Below are positions 53,681-61,839 of a DNA stretch of 64,000 bases, in pieces (the first letter of the stretch is position 1; every line of letters begins with the position of its first letter). A program made the position numbers and the translations under genes. A model generated the notes under the pieces. The model saw only the letters and a list, made by a program, of their open reading frames with translations, was not told where the DNA came from and searched no databases. The stretch spans positions 131,133 to 195,132 of the forward strand of contig NZ_JBFRFW010000014.1 in assembly GCF_052115025.1 (NCBI RefSeq), read 5' to 3'. This DNA comes from Bradyrhizobium_A sp052115025. Lineage in GTDB: Bacteria > Pseudomonadota > Alphaproteobacteria > Rhizobiales > Xanthobacteraceae.

Positions 53681-53966
53681 CTCCCCGGACCTCACACCAG
53701 CAAACGCGGTCAGCCACCGCGCTCCATCTACGACACCAAGCGACGCCCTGCGCCATCGAAGTTCTTGCATCATCACGGTTCGTCATGATCGCAAGCCTCG
53801 ACCGAAGACACCGCTTTCGCGCCACTGTTAACTTCGATGAAACCAGCCGTGGCGCGCGCGAATCTCGTGATTCGACGATAACACTCCTCGACGGCGCGCA
53901 AAGACAAAAAACTCTCGCGTCGCCAGCTATGAACAGCCTTGCGCGTTTGCGAATCAATTCGGCAGA

Positions 53967-54728
53967 TCAATTGCCCACAAAGGGAGCCAGCGTCTCGCCG
54001 ATGTCGTGTCGGATCACGAGATCGGCGAGATCGTCCTGCTCGGTGGGATCATTGTTGATAATCACCAGGCGGGCTCCGGAGTTCCGCGCCATGATCGGAA
54101 ATCCTGCTGCTGGCCACACCACCAGCGAGGATCCGATCGCCAGGAACAGATCACAACTGCGCGCGAGCTCGGCGGCGCGGCGCATCTCAGTCTCCGGCAT
54201 GGCCTGGCCAAACGAAATGGTTGCAGTCTTCACCGGTTGATCGCAAACGGTGCAGTCGGGTGCCCGCCCATCGGTGTCGAACAGCTGCTTCACCCAGGCG
54301 AGTTCGTAGCGCTTGCCGCAGCCGATACAGCAGGCATAAGTGGTGTTGCCATGCAGCTCGACGACGTGCTCCGCGGCAATCCCCGAATCCTGATGCAGAT
54401 TGTCGATGTTTTGCGTGATCACCGTCGGCACCTTGCCGGCACGATAGAGTGCCGCCAACGCCCGATGGCCACGCCCGGGTTTTGCAGCCGCGAAAGTGGA
54501 CTGCATGGCGAAGCGGCGGCGCCACGCCTCGTCGCGCGCCTGCTGGCTCGCAACGAACTCGTCGAACGGGATCGGGCGATGGCGTGTCCACAAGCCGCCG
54601 GGCGAACGGAAATCCGGGATGCCGGTCTCGGTCGAGATCCCGGCGCCGGTGAACGGCACGATCATCGCTGCCTCGGCGATCATGTCCCCGAGCTGCTCGA
54701 TCCCGCTGGCCAGGCTGCTGGCAATCAT
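53967..54728 (-). CDS. Sir2-family NAD-dependent protein deacetylase
   Basis: A 253-residue sirtuin. GAGIS (28-32) with the GIPDFRSPGGLW loop and TQNIDNLH (105-112) bind NAD; His126 in VVELHG is catalytic. A zinc ribbon uses Cys134, Cys137, Cys159 and Cys162. AIGSSLVVWPAAGFP is the C-terminal Rossmann block. It removes acyl groups from lysines using NAD. The open frame continues upstream through a 15-base tandem repeat, but without a conserved start; ATG 54728 gives normal sirtuin length. Confidence 0.9.
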   Translation of the reverse strand: MIASSLASGIEQLGDMIAEAAMIVPFTGAGISTETGIPDFRSPGGLWTRHRPIPFDEFVASQQARDEAWRRRFAMQSTFAAAKPGRGHRALAALYRAGKVPTVITQNIDNLHQDSGIAAEHVVELHGNTTYACCIGCGKRYELAWVKQLFDTDGRAPDCTVCDQPVKTATISFGQAMPETEMRRAAELARSCDLFLAIGSSLVVWPAAGFPIMARNSGARLVIINNDPTEQDDLADLVIRHDIGETLAPFVGN

Positions 54729-54782
54729 CCGACGCACCTGCTCGATACGACAATCCACAACAGTGGCGCAGCCTGGGACATT

Positions 54783-54842
54783 TGCAAGTTCAACTCCTGC
54801 AAATTTAACACCTGCAAATTCAACACCTGTAAGCTTAGCACC
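54783..54842. repeat. Four 15-base tandem repeats upstream of sir2
   Basis: Four consecutive 15-base units (TGCAAGTTCAACTCC, TGCAAATTTAACACC, TGCAAATTCAACACC, TGTAAGCTTAGCACC) lie 54 bases before the sir2 start. AT content is well above the surroundings. Read in the sir2 frame they encode pentapeptides of TGVEF/AGVKF type. Confidence 0.85.
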
Positions 54843-54978
54843 TGCCTCGTCCTTCCTCGCGCCACTGCGATCATCGCAGATAGGTGCGCACCTCCGACAG
54901 CGCAATGCCCGCGGCGCAGATGCAAAAAGGGGCCGAAGCCCCTTCAAGACGTTCCGGGATCGATGCTGCGATGACGGT

Positions 54979-55233
54979 TCAGGCGGCCTTGAGTTCGCCG
55001 TCGTCCCCCCGCGCCGTATCGTCCTTCCTCGGCTTTGCCGCAGGCGCAGGCGATTTCTTCGCCGGCTTGCCGTACTGCGACAACCGCTCGAGCTCGGCCT
55101 CGAGTTCGGCCTGGCGGGCCGCAACCTTCTCGATGAGCTTCTCGGCGGCGAGGTCTCGCAGCGTCGCAAGCTCTTCGATGCTCAGAGTCTCCAAGTCGAA
55201 CTTCGTCTCGAACTTCGTGTCGAACTTCGCCAT
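54979..55233 (-). CDS. Small H-NS/HvrA-like oligomerisation-domain protein lacking DNA-binding end
   Basis: An 84-residue protein. An N-terminal repeat-like stretch (KFDTKFETKFDLETLS) leads into a predicted coiled coil LSIEELATLRDLAAEKLIEK, then QAELEAELERLSQYGKPAKK, resembling the oligomerisation domain and linker start of H-NS/HvrA proteins. The C-terminal DNA-binding segment (the PKYxNPxxTWSGRG block) is absent. It may interfere with a full-length H-NS-like protein, like natural H-NS antagonists, or be unrelated. The Lys/Ala/Asp-rich tail is low-complexity. No operon partner. Confidence 0.6.
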   Translation of the reverse strand: MAKFDTKFETKFDLETLSIEELATLRDLAAEKLIEKVAARQAELEAELERLSQYGKPAKKSPAPAAKPRKDDTARGDDGELKAA

Positions 55234-55488
55234 TCTGGCCTCCCATTGACCCTATGGACGTATCGTGAACGCCGTCGGCTGACAAGGAAGCCTGAGGCTT
55301 ATCCACGACAGGATCATACGCCGCCTCCTGGCGACAATCGCAGACGTCGCTGGGCCTTGACGCGGCAATGCCGCGCGCCAAACGGTGAAGGCGCGCCACC
55401 TGCCCTTCGCCGTGTTTTGCTGCTATGGACGTCGCGCGGTCAGCCAACCGGCCGGAATTCAGACATTGTTCGCAAAAGGACAAGACAC

Positions 55489-55941
55489 ATGCGTTACCTG
55501 CACACGATGCTGCGCGTTCACAAGCTGGACGCCGCGCTCAAATTCTATGTCGATGCGCTCGGCCTGAAAGAAGTTCGCCGCATCGACAGCGAGAAGGGCC
55601 GGTTCACGCTGGTGTTCCTGGGCGCGCCTGACGACGACGCCATCATCGCCCAGTCGCCTGCGACGCGTGGCGCGCCGGTGGTCGAACTGACCTACAACTG
55701 GGATGAGGAGAAGTACGGCGAGGACCGCTTCTTCGGCCATCTCGCCTATGAGGTCGACGACATCTACGCGACCTGCGAGCGCCTGATGAAGCTCGGCATC
55801 ACCATCAACCGCCCGCCGCGCGACGGCAACATGGCCTTCATCCGCTCTCCTGACCTGCACTCGATCGAGCTGCTGCAGAAGGGCGAGCCCAAGCCGGCGC
55901 AGGAGCCGTGGGCTTCGATGCCGAATGTCGGTCACTGGTAG
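55489..55941 (+). CDS. gloA: Lactoylglutathione lyase (glyoxalase I)
   Basis: A 150-residue VOC-superfamily enzyme of two beta-alpha-beta-beta-beta modules. The four metal ligands are in place: His5 (RYLHTMLRV), Glu66 (VVELTYNW), His84 (FGHLAYEV) and Glu127 (SIELLQ). It converts the methylglyoxal-glutathione hemithioacetal to S-lactoylglutathione. AAAGGA lies before the ATG. The frame is open far upstream, but sequence before 55489 has no resemblance to the family. Confidence 0.92.
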   Translation: MRYLHTMLRVHKLDAALKFYVDALGLKEVRRIDSEKGRFTLVFLGAPDDDAIIAQSPATRGAPVVELTYNWDEEKYGEDRFFGHLAYEVDDIYATCERLMKLGITINRPPRDGNMAFIRSPDLHSIELLQKGEPKPAQEPWASMPNVGHW

Positions 55942-55974
55942 GCGCGGCCGCCTCCAGGATTCAATAACCGGGCT

Positions 55975-56027
55975 GATCCGCTTTCGGATCGCCAAACCTC
56001 AACGGGAGCCCGCATCGGGGCTCCCGT
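55975..56027. terminator. Bidirectional stem-loops between gloA and crotonase gene
   Basis: GATCCG-CTTT-CGGATC (55975-55990) is a perfect small hairpin. It is followed by ACGGGAGCCC (56002-56011) and GGGCTCCCGT (56018-56027), perfect 10-base arms. Both lie between convergent genes, so transcription from each side can end here. Confidence 0.7.
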
Positions 56028-56077
56028 GAATTTGGCGACCTTGATCGGTGATCGCTGCGATCGAAGCGCGGCGATCG

Positions 56078-56890
56078 TCAGACATCGACGAAGCGTGGCG
56101 CACGCTTCTCGATGTTGGCGCGCACAGCCTCGGTCTGGTTCGGAAAGCCCATCAGCTTCATCTGCTCGACGGACTCGGCGAGCAGCGCCGGTGCAGGATC
56201 GACGCTGAGCTTGTTCAGCAGCCGCTTGGCGGCGCGGATTGCATCGGGGCTCTTGCCGGCAATCTCCCGCGCCATTTCCAGCGCCGCCGCACGCGGATCG
56301 TCGCACAGGCGTGTCGCCAGGCCATAGCTCAGCGCCTCCGCGGCGGAGAAGATGCGGCCGGTGTAGGTCAGATCGCGCAGGATGTCGTCACGCACGAGAC
56401 TCGCGAGGATCGGCGTGCCGGCCATGTCGGGGATCAGTCCCCACTTGATCTCCATGATCGACATCCGCGTGTCCGGCGCGAGGAAGCGCATGTCGGCGCC
56501 GAGCGCGAGCTGGAAGCCACCACCGAAGGCGACGCCGTGAATGGCGGCGATCACCGGCACCGGCAGCTGGCGCCAGCCCCACACCGCCTGCTGCGGCCCG
56601 TTGGCGATGCCATGGGTGCGCACCGAGAGGTCGCGCGTCGCGCCGCCGGCGATGCCGTTGCCGCCATGCTCCTTCATCGCCGCGAAGCGACCCATGTCGA
56701 GGCCGGCACAGAACGCCCGCCCTTCGCCCGACAGCACGACCGCGCGCAGCCCCTTTTCGTTCTGCAGCCGCGCCGTGGTCGCCACCAGGGCCTCGAACAT
56801 CGCAGCGTCCAGCGCATTCATCTTGTCGGCCCGTACCAGGCGGACATCGGCCACGCCGTCCGACATCGTCACCGAAATCCGCTCGCTCAT
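56078..56890 (-). CDS. Enoyl-CoA hydratase/isomerase family protein (crotonase)
   Basis: A 270-residue crotonase. The oxyanion-hole blocks are FCAGLDMGRFAAM and VAFGGGFQLALGADMRF; RMSIMEIKWGLIPDMAGT follows, with a catalytic acid position replaced or displaced compared with classic hydratases (WGLIPDMAG). The N-terminus VTMSDGVADVRLVRADKMNAL is typical. Its substrate is unknown; the GLDM variant of the first motif is common in uncharacterised acyl-CoA hydratases. Start at MSERISVT. It stands alone. Confidence 0.85.
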   Translation of the reverse strand: MSERISVTMSDGVADVRLVRADKMNALDAAMFEALVATTARLQNEKGLRAVVLSGEGRAFCAGLDMGRFAAMKEHGGNGIAGGATRDLSVRTHGIANGPQQAVWGWRQLPVPVIAAIHGVAFGGGFQLALGADMRFLAPDTRMSIMEIKWGLIPDMAGTPILASLVRDDILRDLTYTGRIFSAAEALSYGLATRLCDDPRAAALEMAREIAGKSPDAIRAAKRLLNKLSVDPAPALLAESVEQMKLMGFPNQTEAVRANIEKRAPRFVDV

Positions 56891-57010
56891 GGTTCGTCTC
56901 TCCCGTGCCATGGAATGTTCGCGGAACCGGCGTCTGTCCGCGTTGTGTCGCCACGTTAAGGTAAACGCCAGCACGCAACAACGTGATCGGCATCGTGCTG
57001 TCCGATCGAG

Positions 57011-57036
57011 GGAACATGCGCTACCCCTTTTGCGTT
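57011..57036 (+). promoter_or_regulatory. Candidate EcfG-type (general stress) promoter
   Basis: GGAAC (57011-57015), 17 bases, then CGTT (57033-57036) matches the alphaproteobacterial EcfG consensus GGAAC-N16/17-CGTT. It lies 61 bases before the start of the small exported protein at 57097. Confidence 0.55.
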
Positions 57037-57096
57037 GGCAGGACTGGACGTCTTGCGTCGAGTGGTCGTGTCGGTCTCAGCGTGCGTGAGGACGCC

Positions 57097-57342
57097 ATGC
57101 GAAAGCCGGTCGCAGTTGTGCTGGGATGCCTTGCCGGAACAGTCGCGGCGGCATGGATCGCGCCGGCGCGGACCGCCGACACCGCAAGGTTCTGGGTGGT
57201 CGGCAGTTTCACCAGGGGCTGCTGGATCGTGGAGAGCAACCCGATCATCGATGGCGGCACCATCCAGTTCTCCGACGGGCCGTACCGCTCGAAAGACGAC
57301 GCCGAGCTCGCCAGGAGCTCCATCCGCGTCTGCAAAACCTGA
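57097..57342 (+). CDS. Small exported protein of unknown function
   Basis: An 81-residue protein. The signal peptide (MRKPVAVVLGCLAGTVAAAW, then IAPARTAD) is followed by a short mature domain with FWVVGSFTRGCWIVESNP and GPYRSKDDAELARSSI. Two cysteines could form a disulfide in the periplasm. GAGG lies 6 bases before the ATG. An EcfG-type promoter 61 bases upstream suggests general-stress control. No known domain is recognised. Small proteins of this sort are common in Bradyrhizobium. Confidence 0.65.
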   Translation: MRKPVAVVLGCLAGTVAAAWIAPARTADTARFWVVGSFTRGCWIVESNPIIDGGTIQFSDGPYRSKDDAELARSSIRVCKT

Positions 57343-57453
57343 TCTCCCACGGCGGTAAAAATCGCGCCGGATCGTTCGAATTTTAACGATCCGCTGAACG
57401 TGACGACAAACGTCCTCTGCCACAGTGCGGCCTCGACAGAAGAGGTCTTGGTC

Positions 57454-57645
57454 ATGACGGACGTGGAATTCGAATACCTGCTGGATGCGGTCAGCGCCGC
57501 TGTGAGCCGTGCGCCGGCCAGGCCGGTGTTCGATGACGGCCTCGATGACGGATTGGACATCGACCTCCTGCCCGAACCGGCCAACGACAACGGCGCGATC
57601 TGGCCGCACGAGCCCTTCCCTGACGGCTGGACGGCATCTTGCTGA
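57454..57645 (+). CDS. Small acidic hypothetical protein
   Basis: A 63-residue protein: MTDVEFEYLLDAVSAAVSRA then an acidic FDDGLDDGLDIDLLPEPAND stretch and a Trp-containing C-terminus (AIWPHEPFPDGWTASC). GAGG lies 8 bases before this ATG, which is preferred to an upstream one at 57400. The function is unknown. It is on the same strand as, and about 111 bases after, the small exported protein. Confidence 0.55.
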   Translation: MTDVEFEYLLDAVSAAVSRAPARPVFDDGLDDGLDIDLLPEPANDNGAIWPHEPFPDGWTASC

Positions 57646-57783
57646 CGGCAGCGGCCTTCAGGCACGCCGTCATGGTTGACGAAAGCTGACCGCCCCGGTT
57701 GGCTTTGAGCAGCCCAGAACAGTCTTGCAGTTTTTAAACGATCGATTAAACCTTGCTGGGTCATCCCTTCAGCGAGGTCCACC

Positions 57784-58656
57784 ATGTTCACGCCCCGCCT
57801 GCTCGCCGGTCGCAACATTCTGGTCACGGGCGGAGGCACCGGCCTCGGCAAGGCGATGGCCAGCCGCTTCCTCGCGCTCGGCGCCGACGTCCACATCTGC
57901 GGCCGCCGCAAGGGCGTCTGCGACGATACCGCTGCCGAGCTGATGAAAGCCCATGGCGGCAAGGTGACGAGCCACGGCCTCGATATTCGCGACGCCGCCG
58001 CGGTCGACGCCATGATCGAGAGCATCTTCGCCGATAAGCCGCTCACCGACCTCATCAACAACGCCGCCGGCAACTTCATCTCGCGGTCACAGGACCTCAC
58101 GCCGCGCGGTTTCGACGCCGTCGCTAACATCGTGATGCACGGCACCTTCTATGTCACCCATGCGGTCGGGCGGCGCTGGATCGCTGGCCAGCACCGCGGC
58201 AACGTGGTGTCGATCGTGACCACCTGGGTGCGCAACGGCAGCCCCTATGTGGTGCCCTCGGCCATGAGCAAGGCCGCTGTTCACACCATGACCATGTCGT
58301 TGGCGACCGAATGGGGCCGCTATGGCATCCGCCTCAACGCCATCGCGCCGGGTGAAATTCCGACCGAAGGCATGAGCAAGCGGATCAAGCCCGGCGACGA
58401 GGCCGGTGCGCGCACGATCGCCGTCAATCCGATGGGCCGGGTCGGCACCATGGAGGAGCTGCAGAATCTCGCCGTGTTCCTGATCTCCGGCGGCTGCGAC
58501 TGGATCACCGGCGAGACCATCGCCATGGACGGCGCCCAGGCGCTCGCCAGCGGCGGCAGTTTCTATGAGCTGCGCAACTGGAGCGACGCCGACTGGACGG
58601 CGGCGCGCGAGTCCATCAAGGCCCAGAACGACAAGGACCGCGCCGGGCGCGCTTGA
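57784..58656 (+). CDS. SDR-family oxidoreductase, 2,4-dienoyl-CoA reductase-like
   Basis: A 290-residue short-chain dehydrogenase. TGGGTGLG (15-22) binds the cofactor and NNAAG (92-96) is present. The catalytic region reads SIVTTWVRNG then VVPSAMSKAAV, with Lys163 kept but the usual Tyr four residues before it replaced by Ser159. This matches the mitochondrial DECR-type arrangement (VVPSASAKAGV), where the Tyr is supplied elsewhere; here that other position reads Trp. It would reduce a 2,4-dienoyl-CoA or related acyl-CoA using NADPH. C-terminus ends in a charged tail. Substrate uncertain. Confidence 0.82.
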   Translation: MFTPRLLAGRNILVTGGGTGLGKAMASRFLALGADVHICGRRKGVCDDTAAELMKAHGGKVTSHGLDIRDAAAVDAMIESIFADKPLTDLINNAAGNFISRSQDLTPRGFDAVANIVMHGTFYVTHAVGRRWIAGQHRGNVVSIVTTWVRNGSPYVVPSAMSKAAVHTMTMSLATEWGRYGIRLNAIAPGEIPTEGMSKRIKPGDEAGARTIAVNPMGRVGTMEELQNLAVFLISGGCDWITGETIAMDGAQALASGGSFYELRNWSDADWTAARESIKAQNDKDRAGRA

Positions 58657-58667
58657 ACCGCGCCACC

Positions 58668-58985
58668 CTACTCCGGCATCGTGCGCGGGCAGACCGTGGC
58701 ATAGCGATCGCGCCAGCCCTTGGCCGTGCGCACCCGGCCGCGCAGCTCGCGGAAGCAGCGAGGAACGCCCTCCTCGTACTGCGAGTCATAGGGAATGTAG
58801 GTGTAGCCCCAGCCGCCGGGACCGCCATAGCCGAACGGACAGCCCCAGCCATAGCCAAGACACGGTCCGAAGTACGGCCCATGCCGGTAGCGATGCCAGT
58901 GGCCTGCCGAGGCCTCCGTCGCCGCCGCAAGGCTCATGCCGGCGACCGTGAGCGCAATCAGCAGCCGTCGCAACACCATTTCCAT
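58668..58985 (-). CDS. Small secreted Gly/Tyr/His-rich protein
   Basis: A protein of about 105 residues. Signal peptide MEMVLRRLLIALTVAGMSLA then AATEASA, followed by GHWHRYRHGPYFGPCLGYGW and a Gly/Tyr-rich segment, then FRELRGRVRTAKGWRDRYATVCPRT. Such aromatic-Gly exported proteins are frequent in rhizobiales; the function is unknown. ATG 58985 has GGGAA upstream; 58997 is an alternative. Cysteines in both halves could pair. Confidence 0.65.
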   Translation of the reverse strand: MEMVLRRLLIALTVAGMSLAAATEASAGHWHRYRHGPYFGPCLGYGWGCPFGYGGPGGWGYTYIPYDSQYEEGVPRCFRELRGRVRTAKGWRDRYATVCPRTMPE

Positions 58986-59158
58986 TCCAGTTCCCATCGC
59001 TTTGGTCGGTTGGACGGCCCGTTATAGGCGTCGGGCCTGCGAAAGGCGATCACTTCCGATTGTGACACGAAGCCCCGTAACGACGGCCGGCCCTTGCTGG
59101 CCGCATGCCACGACTTTAAGTTTTCGCCGCCGGCTCCAAAACTCGGTTCGCAGGACTC

Positions 59159-60016
59159 ATGACCACACGCTTCGGCGCATCAGCGCTCGCCCATCTGATC
59201 GGCTTCGCCATCCTCGCGGCTTTCGCCGCGTCACGCCCCTCGCCAGGGCAGGCGCAGTCCGCCGACCTCGTCCTCTGCGACCGCCTTGCCGCCGACCCGG
59301 CCGATCCGGACAAGCCGGCGGACGTCAGGGGTGTTGCCGAGATCGCCGCCGCCGATGTTCCGACGGCCCTGAAATTCTGTCGCAGCGCCGCAGGCGGATC
59401 ACGCCGCGCGCTCTATCAGCTCGGCCGCGCCCAGGCAGCCAATCAGCAGATGCCGGAGGCGGTCGCGACCTACCGCAAGGCGGCCGATCGCGGCAGCTCG
59501 TCGGCCATGGTCGAGCTCGGCGTGTTGCTGGCAACCGGTCATGGTATCGCCAAGGACGACGACCAGGCGCGCCGGCTGTTTTCGCGTGCGGCGGAGGCCG
59601 GCAATCCGCGCGGCGTAGTCAATCTTGCGGCGTTGTCGAAAGCCGGCGGGCCACAGGCGGATCCGGTGAAATCGCGCGCCTTGCTGGCGAAGGCTGCGGA
59701 GGCCAATTCGGCGGAAGCGCAGTATCAGCTCGGCCTGATGATGGCGGACGGCACCGGTGGCCCGCAGGACGATGTCGCGGCGCGCGGCCTGTTCGAGAAG
59801 GCGGCCGGGCAAGGACACGCCGGCGCACTCGAGCGCATGGGCGCGTTTTCGCTCAGCGGCCGCGGCGGACCGCAGGACAAGAGTGCGGCCCGGGCCTATT
59901 TCGAGAAGGCCGCAGCGCTTGGCAACGACGACGCCAGGGCGGCGCTCAAGCGCGCCGAGTGCCCCTACGTCATCAAGGACAAACGCGGCAACGTCGTCAC
60001 CAATCTGTGTTTTTAG
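59159..60016 (+). CDS. SEL1-repeat (TPR-like) exported protein
   Basis: A 285-residue protein with a signal or anchor segment (ALAHLIGFAILAAFAASRP). From about residue 80 come SEL1-like repeats: SAMVELGVLLATGHGIAKDD, AEAQYQLGLMMADGTGGPQD and ALERMGAFSLSGRGGPQDKS, each followed by an AxxxFxKAA helix. SEL1 proteins mediate protein-protein contacts, often in the periplasm or envelope. The C-terminus has a small Cys-containing motif (AECPYVIKDKRGNVVTNLCF). The partner is unknown. Convergent with a GNAT gene. Confidence 0.82.
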   Translation: MTTRFGASALAHLIGFAILAAFAASRPSPGQAQSADLVLCDRLAADPADPDKPADVRGVAEIAAADVPTALKFCRSAAGGSRRALYQLGRAQAANQQMPEAVATYRKAADRGSSSAMVELGVLLATGHGIAKDDDQARRLFSRAAEAGNPRGVVNLAALSKAGGPQADPVKSRALLAKAAEANSAEAQYQLGLMMADGTGGPQDDVAARGLFEKAAGQGHAGALERMGAFSLSGRGGPQDKSAARAYFEKAAALGNDDARAALKRAECPYVIKDKRGNVVTNLCF

Positions 60017-60026
60017 ACGCGCCGCG

Positions 60027-60569
60027 TCAGGACAACGGCTTGACCATCGCGGTACGGACGCCGTCGTCGCCGGTCGCAATGAAGCCGAGCCGTTCGTAGA
60101 GCCGGCGCGCGCGCGTATTGGCGCTGAGCACGGCAAGCGTCATGGACGTTGCTCCCAGCGTCTGCGCGGAGCGGCCGAGGCTGGTCATGACCTCAGCGCC
60201 GATGCCGTGTCCTCGCATCGCCTCGGCGACGACGATGTCGACAAAATGGAGGACGCGCCGCTGTCCCTCACCGACAACCGCCACGATGACGCGACCGACG
60301 GACTGGCCGTCGCTGACGATGACGAGATGCTCGGCTCGAGGAAACGCCTGGCGGTAGCCGAGCTGCTGAGAGCGAAACTGTTGATCGAGCAGCATGGTCA
60401 GCATCGGCTCGGGCACGCCGGCAAACTGCGGCGCGCGATCGGCATGAAACAGCGCGCGGACGAAGGTGTCGTCCGCGGCGGACACCGGGCGTAATCGGAC
60501 CCCGGAATCAAGCGGCCCGACCGCGGTGGCGATCGGGCCCGGACCGACGTCACGGTCGGCTGAGGTCAT
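60027..60569 (-). CDS. GNAT-family N-acetyltransferase
   Basis: A 180-residue GNAT. Acetyl-CoA loop VAEAMRGHGIGAEVM (RGHGIG, the Q/RxxGxG motif) and NTRARRLYERLGFIATG at the C-terminus are diagnostic. It starts 5 bases from the stop of the first tail-collar gene and has the same direction, so it is in the same transcript. It might acetylate a tail-collar protein or a small molecule; there is no direct clue. Confidence 0.85.
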   Translation of the reverse strand: MTSADRDVGPGPIATAVGPLDSGVRLRPVSAADDTFVRALFHADRAPQFAGVPEPMLTMLLDQQFRSQQLGYRQAFPRAEHLVIVSDGQSVGRVIVAVVGEGQRRVLHFVDIVVAEAMRGHGIGAEVMTSLGRSAQTLGATSMTLAVLSANTRARRLYERLGFIATGDDGVRTAMVKPLS

Positions 60570-60573
60570 CGCC

Positions 60574-61104
60574 TCACGACGTGAAGGAGGGATAGACGCC
60601 GTTGATGCAGATGCAATAGATCATCGCCAGCGTCGGCTGATCGTTGGGATGCGCTTGCGAACCGCCGGTCGGGGTCATGGCATTGGGCGAGAATGTCGTG
60701 GTCGCGGGCAAGGGCAGGAACCCATTGAAGGATGGATCCATCGCGACATTCGACGCTCCGGTGGGGCCGGGAGTGGCACCGCTCGCCCCCGCCTTGGCCA
60801 GCTGCAGCCCATGTCTGTGCGCTGCCATCTCCTGTATCGTCAGATTTACAGTGTTGCTCCCCACCTGCTCGCCGATGACTCGCATCGAGAGAGCGGGCCC
60901 CTGCCCCTGGCTCATCGCCACCGTACCAACGAGATTTGGCAGCGCAAAATTCACGGTGCCATTGCCGCCGTAATAGGTGCCGATCAAACTGTAGAGCGGT
61001 GTGTACTGATGAATTGACAGCAGGCGTCCGTCGCAGGGCAGCCAGTTGTTCGGATAAAATCCAAAGGCGAAGGCCTGGATCTCGCCGACATAAGAATCCG
61101 CCAT
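60574..61104 (-). CDS. Phage tail-collar-domain protein (third in operon)
   Basis: A 176-residue protein with an N-terminal tail-collar domain: YVGEIQAFAFGFYPNNWLPC, DGRLLSI, LYSLIGTYYGGNGTVNFALP (collar core) and PNLVGTVAMSQGQGP. A His-rich MAAHRHGLQ segment and a Ser/Thr/Pro/Gly-rich variable region follow, ending in IYCICINGVYP. AGGAG lies 7 bases before the ATG. Domain family PF07484 occurs in phage short-tail fibres and in stand-alone bacterial proteins (MdpB-type). No phage structural gene is nearby. Confidence 0.87.
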   Translation of the reverse strand: MADSYVGEIQAFAFGFYPNNWLPCDGRLLSIHQYTPLYSLIGTYYGGNGTVNFALPNLVGTVAMSQGQGPALSMRVIGEQVGSNTVNLTIQEMAAHRHGLQLAKAGASGATPGPTGASNVAMDPSFNGFLPLPATTTFSPNAMTPTGGSQAHPNDQPTLAMIYCICINGVYPSFTS

Positions 61105-61138
61105 ATCTCATCTCCTGTTGATGTCTTGGCGAGCGTCG

Positions 61139-61675
61139 TCAGCCCTGGCTCGGATAGATGCCGACATAGGCTATGCAGAAGTTTGCCGTCAGCGTCGGCA
61201 TCATGTTGTTGTGGGGAAAACTGCTGCCATTGATCACCACGGAGGGCGCCATCAGGTCGTAGCCGGCGACATTGGCCTGCGGCACATAGAGATTGTGCAG
61301 AGATGAATTGGATGTCGCCAGATGAACGGTCGGACCGGGCGTCTGGAACGTGGCCACCGTCGTGGATGACATCAGCCCGTGACTGTGCGACGGCATTTCC
61401 TGATCAAGCAGCGTATGGGTTTCTTGGCCGCCGACCTGTCCGAGCACCCGCGGCGAGAGACCGCCGGGGCCTGTGCCCTGCGATATCGGCACGCGTCCAC
61501 GCAGATCCGGAACATTGAAGGTCTGAACGCCGTCGCCGCCATAGGTAGTGCCGATCAGCGCGTAGAGCACGTCATAATTCGCGATCGATAACGACTGACC
61601 GTTGCAGGCAAGCCAGCCATCCGGAATACGTGGAAACCCAAACAGGCGAATTTCGCCGACATATTGGTCAGACAC
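61139..61675 (-). CDS. Phage tail-collar-domain protein (second in operon)
   Basis: A 178-residue paralogue. YVGEIRLFGFPRIPDGWLAC, NGQSLSIANYDVLYALIGTT, YGGDGVQTFNVPDLRGRVP and MPSHSHGLMSS match the collar fold. The C-terminus NFCIAYVGIYP resembles its neighbour. Start codon is GTG at 61675 with AGGAG upstream. It is 34 bases before the next paralogue. Sequence between the shared motifs is divergent, as in receptor-binding tips. Confidence 0.87.
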   Translation of the reverse strand: MSDQYVGEIRLFGFPRIPDGWLACNGQSLSIANYDVLYALIGTTYGGDGVQTFNVPDLRGRVPISQGTGPGGLSPRVLGQVGGQETHTLLDQEMPSHSHGLMSSTTVATFQTPGPTVHLATSNSSLHNLYVPQANVAGYDLMAPSVVINGSSFPHNNMMPTLTANFCIAYVGIYPSQG

Positions 61676-61839
61676 AATCAGCTCCTGCGGTCGGCAGAGC
61701 CCTTTGCAACCCTTTGCAGCGATCGGCCTGATGCTTCAGGAAGAACCGCCGAAAGGGCGCGCGCTCCGCGATGTCGAAAAGGCAATCTTTGGATTTGGAT
61801 TTGCCACCGCGAATGTTTCATCCGCGAGTGCTGTCCGCG

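Noticed and set aside
54729..55169. N-terminal extension of the sir2 frame
   Set aside because: It crosses the tandem repeat and the antisense of the H-NS-like gene, has no conserved start and no sirtuin similarity. The 253-residue form matches the family.
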